A stretch of DNA of 24,472 bases from a virus. Both the position numbers and the translations under genes were made by a program. Below are positions 18,301 to 23,693 of this stretch, piece after piece. The first letter of the stretch is position 1. Each line of letters begins with the position of its first letter. Under the pieces are notes generated by a model, which made no database searches, was not told the DNA's origin, and saw only the letters and a program-made list of their open reading frames with translations. The stretch is taken from positions 1-24,472 of IMG/VR virus record IMGVR_UViG_3300030430_005231; one strand, written 5' to 3'.

Positions 18301-20321
18301 CCGAAGGTGCAGTAGTTCGTCAACTTGAGACTGCAATCGCGGCATTGGCTCGACTGGCCGGTATTTTATTCTCTCCCACCGCTTTTTATTCTGGACTGTT
18401 GATTGGCACCGGTGGCCTTCCGATGATTGGATACGGCGTCGGTGTTTTCATTGGTGGTCTGAGTCAGTTGCATTTGGGCAAGGGCATGGCCGCTGTTGTT
18501 CGCGATGGATTGCAGGGCCCTGTGGTTCTTGCCGAAACACTTGGTGCTCAAACAGCGCGTTCGGGGGCTCGACTGTTGCCTGAGAACATGAGGGCACCGT
18601 TGTTGAGTCTTGCCGACAGTTTGCAAGCAAACACGGGGTTCACAGCAGGAGTACTGGCGAGGTTGCACGGTAAAGATTTTGCAGTGCCCGAAACAAAGCC
18701 GTTGATCCTCCCTGATGGTCGGGTGTTCACTGCAGACGAAATTGCAAACTCTGTGGGTCGATACGGATGGCGCAGCGCCATGGTTGACGCTTTTCAGGAT
18801 CCCCGCATTGTTGACCAGTTCTATGAAAGATTCACCAAAGCCAATCCCGTTTACGTGACCACAGCCGTATCCACGTTGTTGGGTCTAACAATCCCGGGCG
18901 CAGGCGTGGGTTTGTCAGCGGCGTTTGGATTTGGCTTGGGGTACATTCTCAAGCCCGGAAACTTGTTCTCCAAGGCTCATCGTTTTTATCGAGAGTCGTT
19001 TTCTGCTATCGATTCTTTCCTTCGAGTAAAACTACTGGTCGATGAATTGAAGGCTGGCAAGAGTTTGGAACAAGCGTCCATCACTGTGCGAGATGTCGCT
19101 CTTGATTACAGCAACTTGAGTGACGCAGAGAAATCGTACTTCGCTCGTTACTTTGCATTTTATGCATATTACTCTCAAGCGATGAAATTGTTTGTCGAAG
19201 CGACAATCAAGAATCCTCAACGAGTTATCAATCAACTAAAATTTATTCAAAAAACTCAACAAGAATACGCAGATGATCCTCAGGCTTCTGAGTTCCTTGC
19301 ACCTTGGGATAGATATCGTGCATTTCTGCCATTTAAAATTGGTGGTGAAACGTATCGTCCGCCGTTCCTTATTTCTGGAGACTCCGCTGGGCTGTTGTAC
19401 AAAGCCTTGGGTATGATTCCTCTCCTCAACAGTGGTGAGGATGTAAAGAAAAACTTCCGATCGTTGATCGGTATGACCAACCCTCTTGTCCCGTTGTTTT
19501 TGAAATACAGCTACGACATCGACGAAATTAGAGGGGCACCCCTTTCACGTTCATCATTTGTTGTTCCCTATGACTTCATCATGTGGGATCTGCGATCGTT
19601 GGGCGGGACTTTTTACGAGTTGCTCGACATCGAGCATATTGCGCCAGAAGACCTTCGATTCAAAGATGAAGATAAAGAAAAAACCAGAATATCTCTTGGT
19701 CGAATCGAACACCCCGGAAGGGGCGTCTACATAGCCAACAATCGTGCGATGTATTTGTACCTGTTCGACTACCTTCAATCTCCATTGACGGGTCGCATGG
19801 GTGCAAACTTGCAGGCGCTATCGAGAGCAAACGTAAACGGTCAAAATTACTTTTTGGATTTGCTGGAACAAGCAACGGATGATGGCAAGCCGATTCTCGG
19901 CACCGTTGGACCTCTGTTGGCGTTGAATTTGATTCGGGAAAAAGACCCCGGATACTATGATTTCGAATCTCAACAGTTTGTCGTAGACCCCACAGACCCA
20001 TTGGTTGCTCCTCTTGGAGAAAAAGGAACGCTTCTTCGCAACAAACAAATCACCACAGCCTCGTTGGATTTGCTGTTGTCGCAAGGAAGAGCTTTCGAAA
20101 AAGACGGCAAAGTGTTTGTGTACACCAATCAATTTTATCCCGAAGAACTGGGTAGAATATTTGGTTTCACTCGCGCACCGCAGTTTGATTCCAACAAACA
20201 AATGGGACGCATGATTCGATCAAGGCTGCCGTTTTTGAAAGAAAACTTGAAATCGATAGAAGCAGATTTGGAAAAGATCAAGCGCCAAGGCCGTCTGCCC
20301 AAGAAACCTGATTCCGATTAA
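12312..20321 (+). CDS. Giant (2669-residue) internal virion / ejection-type protein
   Basis: This is a single 8-kb frame with a GTG start and no internal stop. The N-terminus is acidic (FDDFYVEFDFEKANP). A glycine/alanine-rich hydrophobic segment lies at residues about 282-333, and two further ones at about 2005-2058 (GLLIGTGGLPMIGYGVG) and 2180-2214 (STLLGLTIPGAGVGLSAAF), which could enter membranes. The rest is long helical charged sequence. Near residues 2250-2314 is SITVRDVALDYSNLSDAEKSY followed by an aromatic helix ARYFAFYAYYSQAMKL and KNPQRV; I have seen this layout near the C-terminus of very large phage virion proteins, including those with polyvalent-associated domains. It follows the muramidase-like and M23 genes and the glycine-zipper gene, so an ejection-channel role similar to the large T7-like internal proteins is likely. 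No polymerase, helicase or nuclease motif could be found. The region 16921-17180 is unusually AT-rich. Confidence 0.5.
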   Translation: MSEKSETFSFDDFYVEFDFEKANPQTPDVSDILGTNIGLDQNQAVLDSAQQEILEEDRETIESSGLDYNEIVDNLPTPIDEDEISPGRQVFPVTEPEDRDHFDAYDEYDAAIRANVTAYKELLDQQGMTGAEKKKELAAFTARMYAGIAPTEMDGLFGTPNTVLISRNPTAMTAKIAYEAEKLRMAEEDNIFESFYGALIAGPTPDQYMEVQSMVDNGVYEFDTEFLKRVDELTSQGKSKTDAREQAYQEYTEREDKPPYKFALSDAEKQEREKYMLLGTDTFQEVITTGAALAMGAGAAATTFKTVPGPLPVKATIAGTAFLGTTMMGKMGTETLFNLRFGAEDLPYDVPMFKTGKTAKGVFDVATSMSDAVTGVPTMRATLKMLPEASRAYFTTAIVDAAVKLGLADTIAESPKFQSFVQSVAENPALSQRALEERYLQSTNPALHGAVKMLQVVFHPTVQKELKTAAEKFGLDKNSRLGEYFESAAKFNLNILGVNEDLISPEESLDRRASMLQEILQEIAGTEDFRRAKQLERLQSYNRMKKEVDEETKLQALDYDDDLFYKEFRNFRDNPEKYSDLDEKLFVKNFIDGRVWNTANTAWRGKQPSVKNFRTFINTHYAMGGEDPDPETYPEQWGLFRSVIDGESDEQIQERLNRVPFGVLASFEFSNRNRIWERPSFDEMKSFALKVLKYKEEERGQQASQIAQKGLSRRLFKPVEEKGYSLMMKPTLNYQIMSKLNMADAMIDELPIVTPDFAVPYLERLGFPKGRWGTGAGLDYALGTGLRDGMDDYWARVRSKGRMLTGGGMMGPEEVLLAAGFQRDDREMMFTLFNAGVDFAPKEAIAIKGVATPIQAGFAALNASRNRMFKSIGGQAQKNAARIEIMNGIQRIKSGDLTVQYHKNLVNAFYEEIAAGRNPLRFLTRAEQDLLEDAFILAGRNPDHGKAAMQKATKAARNVKGMSRQSVMDVGDNEYAALRSSKPYIRLEKDIDNLVNANVIDLKYASELLSMIEHQSIVAARAPSSRFKSPVDVIRNTRVTYNKIPGAGINPTVRVVDADNLPVGNRSGVPKGYFEFDERTGKSIINFFRDGDIDSVWKLNGVFMSHLLGDRFAQRTFRSFDHTFDSNGRVKLTARGKQQFGEAWNYYRRTQDNTNGFIRRSFDELWLSIHNFWSKLRRKPYLLDPEVRMFWDLEFGVAPTEKRVVRSAQTAAAFRRSRQHFETDTPGGDISALQRSRESMAKNVGITEEVVRSLLGDRKTTTIRNVFDETIGRTRRVVEQKYLPRDYDAVEATVQILALIKSADFRKRAQKNNYSTIGTRRYHVSDQVLPGLVQRVNDRLNAAMGEKFVSTRKKLFQVGRDGKNDLKDPATYPTGVTQRDVANFIDRMQAMKPDADGLTTALAQDFYVLEPRTQAGFKTLLQEIGNQPEADFLPIQMLDPNANFRILSNLEYRKVNQVLQDIEATPLNRRSRNTVDPGFRETVEATLSSTPALRAFVTAWNAVTGFAGKRAAIKKTAYDPGLAEIFEGGGRKSINVGKDLIELSKTKDFSNIDILGEFFKRVIDISVPRVNLSLLNDLYQIVGELGGLFDTLEYRAGVTKTNRKAQSGSQSPILYDVSTESVQVNYIISKTGVIQELLDGVYGMTPAEREALNIVRTVGVRQRSGVKLSDLAADEIAELADAISVLHLGLKVKEDYILTTGENLLKRSLVMQEVPVTGYGREGRRKILYNNYRAYFEGDTDYLFMQPEMNIRYERTKGVDTKANIRFNKRLEKLGININSTEANVIRSIHKAVKKQAGSNLADDNLRMISMLTLMKLDEVQMEIADELVRYGYTASKRKIFGNIDITGRISLNRERYLDRVMFYLHSVMDTSDWVRITVDEQGKRVKGAPIKYPAKPEETLYGNTETLNRKFDNSKQFRDIDVQAKQDAHEIIARAGMRVEQGKMEIVNIGDKQFLLPRSMFDFFKDYQLQMFPNARFKKVWGKGGSGEFFLKGVDPEGAVVRQLETAIAALARLAGILFSPTAFYSGLLIGTGGLPMIGYGVGVFIGGLSQLHLGKGMAAVVRDGLQGPVVLAETLGAQTARSGARLLPENMRAPLLSLADSLQANTGFTAGVLARLHGKDFAVPETKPLILPDGRVFTADEIANSVGRYGWRSAMVDAFQDPRIVDQFYERFTKANPVYVTTAVSTLLGLTIPGAGVGLSAAFGFGLGYILKPGNLFSKAHRFYRESFSAIDSFLRVKLLVDELKAGKSLEQASITVRDVALDYSNLSDAEKSYFARYFAFYAYYSQAMKLFVEATIKNPQRVINQLKFIQKTQQEYADDPQASEFLAPWDRYRAFLPFKIGGETYRPPFLISGDSAGLLYKALGMIPLLNSGEDVKKNFRSLIGMTNPLVPLFLKYSYDIDEIRGAPLSRSSFVVPYDFIMWDLRSLGGTFYELLDIEHIAPEDLRFKDEDKEKTRISLGRIEHPGRGVYIANNRAMYLYLFDYLQSPLTGRMGANLQALSRANVNGQNYFLDLLEQATDDGKPILGTVGPLLALNLIREKDPGYYDFESQQFVVDPTDPLVAPLGEKGTLLRNKQITTASLDLLLSQGRAFEKDGKVFVYTNQFYPEELGRIFGFTRAPQFDSNKQMGRMIRSRLPFLKENLKSIEADLEKIKRQGRLPKKPDSD

Positions 20322-20350
20322 TTTCAAAGCAACAATCTGATTTACAACTA

Positions 20351-20381
20351 TTGATGACAACCTTTAGCTTTGTGTTATCAT
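20351..20381 (+). promoter_or_regulatory. Possible sigma70-like promoter
   Basis: TATCAT at 20376-20381 with an upstream TG at 20373-20374 resembles an extended -10 element. TTGATG at 20351-20356 could be a -35, but the 19-base gap is longer than usual; an extended -10 can work without a good -35. It would drive the 155-residue gene and the fibre genes behind it. The reading rests on only a few bases. Confidence 0.35.
20352..20380. repeat. Imperfect inverted repeat overlapping the promoter-like element
   Basis: TGATGACA (20352-20359) and TGTTATCA (20373-20380) form an eight-pair stem with one G-U pair and a 13-base loop. In DNA it is a hyphenated operator-like palindrome; in RNA it is a moderately stable hairpin. 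There is no T-run after it, so it is a poor terminator. Confidence 0.35.
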
Positions 20382-20421
20382 TTACACGATTCCGCTTCCC
20401 CTTCCCCATATGGAGTATTAA

Positions 20422-20889
20422 ATGTCTCAAATTCCTGAAATGACCGGTGGTCGTCGCCTTGAGCACGACATTCCCACAGAAGGTGACCTTCAACTTGAGC
20501 CCGGAAAGGGAATCAAGGCTCGTGGTCAAACCGCCCTGATGACGCTTTTGTCTGGCGCTACGAGCCTGCTCGCCCTCAAGAGTGAAGCAATTACTTGCGC
20601 GGCAAATCACACCTTGCTGGTGAGTGGAACGGCTGCTGCGAACCAAACCGTTATCACATCAAACGTACTGCTTATCAATCCCGATGGTAGTAACCGTAAT
20701 ATCACCCTTCCTGCTGAAGCCAGCAGCACAGGTCTTTTCTTGTTGATTTTCAACACTGCTGCTACTTCACACGCTCTTACCATCAAGGACGATGGTGGAG
20801 GCGATATTATTGTCCTCGACCAGAACCAACACGGCATCGTGTTCTGTGACGGCACGAACTTCATCGGATTCATGGGCGGCGAAACCTGA
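20422..20889 (+). CDS. Probable decoration / virion surface protein
   Basis: The product is 155 residues, with TGGAG at 20411-20415 and a good ATG. The N-terminal 45 residues are polar (MSQIPEMTGGRRLEHDIPT). The C-terminal 100 residues have repeated beta strands: NRNITLPAEASSTGLFLLIF, SHALTIKDDGGGDIIVLDQN and a final VFCDGTNFIGFMGG. This pattern of a value-plus-noise beta module is common in small phage head-decoration or fibre-associated proteins. It has its own promoter-like gap upstream and a GC hairpin just downstream, as expected of a strongly expressed virion protein. No membrane segment or enzyme motif. The position on the capsid is a guess; a tail-associated role is equally possible. 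Confidence 0.45.
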   Translation: MSQIPEMTGGRRLEHDIPTEGDLQLEPGKGIKARGQTALMTLLSGATSLLALKSEAITCAANHTLLVSGTAAANQTVITSNVLLINPDGSNRNITLPAEASSTGLFLLIFNTAATSHALTIKDDGGGDIIVLDQNQHGIVFCDGTNFIGFMGGET

Positions 20890-20907
20890 TCCTGAACCAC
20901 TGATTTG

Positions 20908-20925
20908 GGGGGCTCCAAAGCCCCC
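20908..20925 (+). terminator. GC-rich hairpin, terminator-like but without a U tract
   Basis: GGGGGCT (20908-20914) pairs perfectly with AGCCCCC (20919-20925) around a four-base loop CCAA. It is followed by a pyrimidine-rich stretch (TCAATCCTTCCCTTT) rather than a run of T. It might slow or partly end transcription, or protect the upstream messenger; full intrinsic termination is doubtful. Confidence 0.4.
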
Positions 20926-20944
20926 TCAATCCTTCCCTTTGGAG
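20913..20944 (+). promoter_or_regulatory. Alternative hairpin that can cover the next ribosome-binding site
   Basis: CTCCAAAG (20913-20920) is perfectly complementary over eight bases to CTTTGGAG (20937-20944), which includes most of the strong GGAGG for the gene starting at 20951. It cannot form together with the hairpin at 20908-20925, as both use bases 20913-20920. The GC hairpin looks more stable, so the site would normally be free. Regulation by this switch is only a possibility. Confidence 0.3.
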
Positions 20945-20950
20945 GCTCGT

Positions 20951-21427
20951 ATGGCTCAAGGATTCATCAAAAACAAGTCACAGCCAACAGTAAATGACAC
21001 TGAATGGAGCGGTGCGATTGAGTTGACTGGAACGGTGTCTGCTGACGCAGGCCACGATGCAAATTCGCGGCCCTTGCCCAGTGCAGGTCACTTGTCGCAC
21101 ATGGACATCATTTTCACAGGAGGAGGTGGGTCTCACTCGGTCACCACAACCTTCGATATTCGCATTACCTATGATGAGGCTGGAAAAGATCCAGTGTTGC
21201 CACCTCTTGCGGGACAACGCATCAAAAACAGTAGAGTTGGAGGCTCCAAACACACCGTGCTTGGCATCGACTCTACAAATCACAGCTTCACGGTTCCAGC
21301 AACCAACCTGAGAACTGATGGATCCAGTGCTGCGGGCTCTTTGTTCGTACAGTTCAATCCGAACACATCAGATGGTTCTACAACAACCATCGATACAGTT
21401 CGACTTCACTGGAACGACACACTTTAA
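20951..21427 (+). CDS. Beta-rich virion protein of unknown family
   Basis: This gene encodes 158 residues. The ATG at 20951 is chosen over the longer open frame upstream because GGAGG (20941-20945) is at ideal spacing and the upstream part lies inside the preceding gene in another frame. The sequence (MAQGFIKNKSQPTVNDTEW) is polar and rich in threonine, serine and glycine, with beta-strand alternation (VTTTFDIRITYD, HSFTVPATNL, TTTIDTVRLHWNDTL). Nothing suggests an enzyme, a membrane segment or a coiled coil. Between a probable decoration gene and a fibre gene it is most likely a virion surface or fibre-connected protein. I do not recognise a family. Confidence 0.45.
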   Translation: MAQGFIKNKSQPTVNDTEWSGAIELTGTVSADAGHDANSRPLPSAGHLSHMDIIFTGGGGSHSVTTTFDIRITYDEAGKDPVLPPLAGQRIKNSRVGGSKHTVLGIDSTNHSFTVPATNLRTDGSSAAGSLFVQFNPNTSDGSTTTIDTVRLHWNDTL

Positions 21428-21437
21428 GAGGTCTATT

Positions 21438-23690
21438 GTGGCAGGCTTTTTCAAAAACGATCTGGATATTGACAGCCTCACCGTTTCAACGGACGTTGAA
21501 ATTTCAGGAAACTTGACTGTTTCGGGCACGACGACAACTGTTTCCACGACCAACACCGTGGTCTCAGACAAACTCATTGAGTTGGCGAACGGCTCAACTG
21601 GTTCCGCTTCTGGAGACGCCGGTATCGTCATCGAACGAGGTGACGATACAAACGTCTTCATCGGATTCGACGAAAGTGAGGACAAGGTCACATTCGCCAC
21701 CACCTCCGCAACAGGTGCCTCAACTGGTGACTTGTCACTTACAGACGCAGCCATCAAGACCGGAGCCATTACTTCGTCGGGAGTCGTGACCGCCACAGGT
21801 TTCACGATCGGCAGCGCAGTAATCAATGAAAACGATTTGGAATCGATTGACGACGTCACTGCGGGCACTGTCGCCGCCTCAAAAGCCGTCGTCGTCGACA
21901 CCAACAAAGACATCACTGGGTTCCGCAACGTCACGCTCACAGGCGAGTTGGATGCTGGATCGCTGGACATCAGCGGTGATGCTGACATCGATGGCACGCT
22001 CGAAGCAGACGCCATCACGGTCGGCGGCACCGCCCTCAACACAGTGATTGCAGGTGTCACTGTAACTAATGCGACCAACGCGACCAACGCAACGAACGCG
22101 ACGAATGCAACGAACGCAACAAACGCATCTCATGTCCTTGTCACAGACAATGAGAGCGCCAACGAGGAGAACCTGATTACGTTCGTTGAAGACGCAACGA
22201 GCAGCACGGGCAACGTTGGTCTGGAGATGGATGGGAATCTGACCTACAACCCGAGCACTGGGACACTGTCCAGCACAGTGTTTTCCGGCAGCGGCGCCAG
22301 TCTAACGACACTCAATGGGTCGAACATTTCATCTGGTACAGTTGCGGCAGCCCGAGTCGCCACTCTGAATCAAGACACGACAGGCACGGCTGCTATTGCA
22401 ACTACCGTAACCGTTGCTGACGAATCATCCGACACCACATGCTTCCCATTGTTTGTGACAACAGCAACAGGAGATCAAGCACCAAAAAGTGGCAGCAACC
22501 TCACATTCAACTCATCGAACGGCACTCTTAGTGCAACAGAGTTGTCGGGCGGTGGTTCAGGTATCACCGGGCTCGACGGATCGAACATTGGTTCAGGCAC
22601 GATCAACGCGGCCCGTATGGCAGCGGCTCAGACTGCGATTACTTCGGTTGTAAACACAAGTCTTGAGATTGGTCGAGATGCAGACAACCGCATCAAGTTT
22701 GGTTTAGACAATCAGATTATTTTCGAGGTTGATGGTGGCGACAATGTCATCTTCAAGACTGGCGGGGAGATCGAGGCGACATCATTGGACATCAGCGGCG
22801 ATGTCGATGTGGACGGAACGCTTGAGGCGGACGCCATCACGGTCAATGGCACGGCCTTGGCAGCATCGGCAACGACTGACACGACAGACGCATCCAACAT
22901 TTCGACCGGCACCCTGCCAGCGGCGCGCATGGCTGCAACCCATAGCGGCATCTCAGAAATCAAGAATGCAAGCCTGACTATCGGTCGCGATGCCGACAAC
23001 CTTATTGACTTCGGCACGGACAACGAGGTCAAGGTACGAGTCAACGGTGCTGATCTCGTCAGCATTACAGGAGGCAGTTCTCTGCCGAACGTATCGGCAA
23101 CGGCGACATCTGGGACAAACCAAGACGGTAAAAGCATCACGATCGGTGGTGGACTGGGCACCGGTACGGGCGTCCCCGGCTCCGTTGAGATCGCATCGGG
23201 CATCCCCACCAGCAGCGGTACAGGCGCGCACAGTGCGACACCCGTGGCCATCTTTGATACCTTCGGCGTCACCAGCAACTTTGGTGGGGTCGCGAACCTT
23301 GCAAACGATACAGGCATCGGTGAGATTGTTTACTTTGGAACTGAGGATGGGAGCGACTCGCTCTCGGCCGGAAGACTCATGTATTTGCATCCCGGCGGAA
23401 CATGGAAGTATGCGGACGCAGACGCTGTGGGTTCCACAAATTCCCTTCTTGGTATTGCACTGGGTGACGCCATCAGCGCGGGCATTCTGCTGAAAGGGTT
23501 TTTCAAACTGAACAGCTACATCGAGGGCACGTTCGCGGCTGGGCAACCCTGCTACGTCAGTGAGGCCGCATCAGAGATTGATTTCACGGCTCCATCGGCT
23601 GCGGGAGACCACGTTCGCATCGTTGGGTATGGAACGGCGACAACAAACGTCATCTACTTCAATCCGTCATCCACAACCATCACGCTCTGA
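21438..23690 (+). CDS. Repetitive tail-fibre / virion structural protein of marine-phage type
   Basis: The product is 750 residues, starting GTG at 21438 with AGAGG at 21427-21431; the reading frame extends upstream but those codons lie in the previous gene. The sequence is serine/threonine/glycine-rich throughout. The N-terminal part has VVSDKLIELANGSTGSASGD followed by IVIERGDD, VFIGFDES and a GDLSLT module, a layout I know from marine phage (including cyanophage) structural proteins. It has a sevenfold TNA repeat (22065-22127), a duplicated LDISGD module (21963, 22785), a duplicated GRDADN module (22659, 22971) and three NISSGT-like motifs followed by AARMA or AARVA. The C-terminus (LGIALGDAISAGILLKGF and HVRIVGYGTATTNVIYFNP) matches a recurring phage fibre end. 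Probably trimeric and receptor-facing; specificity unknown. Notably GC-rich. Confidence 0.6.
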   Translation: MAGFFKNDLDIDSLTVSTDVEISGNLTVSGTTTTVSTTNTVVSDKLIELANGSTGSASGDAGIVIERGDDTNVFIGFDESEDKVTFATTSATGASTGDLSLTDAAIKTGAITSSGVVTATGFTIGSAVINENDLESIDDVTAGTVAASKAVVVDTNKDITGFRNVTLTGELDAGSLDISGDADIDGTLEADAITVGGTALNTVIAGVTVTNATNATNATNATNATNATNASHVLVTDNESANEENLITFVEDATSSTGNVGLEMDGNLTYNPSTGTLSSTVFSGSGASLTTLNGSNISSGTVAAARVATLNQDTTGTAAIATTVTVADESSDTTCFPLFVTTATGDQAPKSGSNLTFNSSNGTLSATELSGGGSGITGLDGSNIGSGTINAARMAAAQTAITSVVNTSLEIGRDADNRIKFGLDNQIIFEVDGGDNVIFKTGGEIEATSLDISGDVDVDGTLEADAITVNGTALAASATTDTTDASNISTGTLPAARMAATHSGISEIKNASLTIGRDADNLIDFGTDNEVKVRVNGADLVSITGGSSLPNVSATATSGTNQDGKSITIGGGLGTGTGVPGSVEIASGIPTSSGTGAHSATPVAIFDTFGVTSNFGGVANLANDTGIGEIVYFGTEDGSDSLSAGRLMYLHPGGTWKYADADAVGSTNSLLGIALGDAISAGILLKGFFKLNSYIEGTFAAGQPCYVSEAASEIDFTAPSAAGDHVRIVGYGTATTNVIYFNPSSTTITL
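21963..22037 (+). repeat. Fibre module A, copy 1 (25 residues)
   Basis: It encodes LDISGDADIDGTLEADAITV then GGTAL. Copy 2 at 22785-22859 differs at only three residues. Confidence 0.8.
22065..22127 (+). repeat. Nine-base tandem repeat, seven units, coding TNA
   Basis: Seven consecutive units of ACN-AAY-GCN encode (Thr-Asn-Ala)7. The units differ only at silent third positions, so the protein repeat is conserved while the DNA repeat is degenerate. Confidence 0.9.
22317..22361 (+). repeat. Fibre motif NISSGT-AAR, copy 1
   Basis: It encodes GSNISSGTVAAARVA. Related copies follow at 22578-22622 and 22890-22934. Confidence 0.75.
22578..22622 (+). repeat. Fibre motif NISSGT-AAR, copy 2
   Basis: It encodes GSNIGSGTINAARMA and is followed within about 36 bases by module B copy 1. 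Confidence 0.75.
22659..22754 (+). repeat. Fibre module B, copy 1 (32 residues)
   Basis: It encodes SLEIGRDADNRIKFGLDNQI then IFEVDGGDNVIF. The related copy is at 22971-23066. Confidence 0.75.
22785..22859 (+). repeat. Fibre module A, copy 2 (25 residues)
   Basis: It encodes LDISGDVDVDGTLEADAITV then NGTAL, nearly identical to copy 1 at 21963-22037. Confidence 0.8.
22890..22934 (+). repeat. Fibre motif NISSGT-AAR, copy 3
   Basis: It encodes ASNISTGTLPAARMA and, like copy 2, precedes a module B copy by about 36 bases. Confidence 0.75.
22971..23066 (+). repeat. Fibre module B, copy 2 (32 residues)
   Basis: It encodes SLTIGRDADNLIDFGTDNEV then KVRVNGADLVSI. The GRDADN core is identical to copy 1 while the ends have diverged. 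Confidence 0.75.
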
Positions 23691-23693
23691 CCA

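Larger units (their letters stand above)
20322..20421 (+). other. 100-bp intergenic gap, the largest in the window
   Basis: It separates the giant gene from the 155-residue gene. It carries a promoter-like element, an imperfect palindrome, a polypyrimidine run (20395-20407) and a TGGAG ribosome-binding site (20411-20415). No open reading frame or RNA gene was seen in it. A six-base inverted repeat (CAAAGC at 20325-20330, GCTTTG at 20367-20372) is too far apart to matter much. Confidence 0.6.

Noticed and set aside
12312-20321. Virion-packaged RNA polymerase of the N4 type
   Set aside because: The size is suggestive, but I could not find the conserved polymerase motifs by reading; the hydrophobic segments and neighbours fit an ejection protein better.
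20792-20950. Upstream extension of the 158-residue gene into the decoration gene
   Set aside because: The extension lies in another frame of a convincing gene and has no start signal, whereas GGAGG precedes ATG 20951.
21318-21437. Upstream extension of the fibre gene
   Set aside because: It overlaps the end of the preceding gene, and AGAGG with GTG 21438 gives a better start with the typical fibre N-terminus.
21368-22087. Long open frame (239 codons) on the minus strand within the fibre gene
   Set aside because: It mirrors the repetitive GC-rich fibre gene on the opposite strand, has low-complexity valine/serine/threonine content and no ribosome-binding site; all neighbours are on the + strand.
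22065-22127. Short regular repeat that might suggest a CRISPR array
   Set aside because: The units are nine bases, contiguous without spacers, in frame and encode Thr-Asn-Ala within a fibre gene.
22712-23317. Open frame of 201 codons on the minus strand
   Set aside because: Same reason: antisense shadow of the repetitive fibre gene with biased composition.
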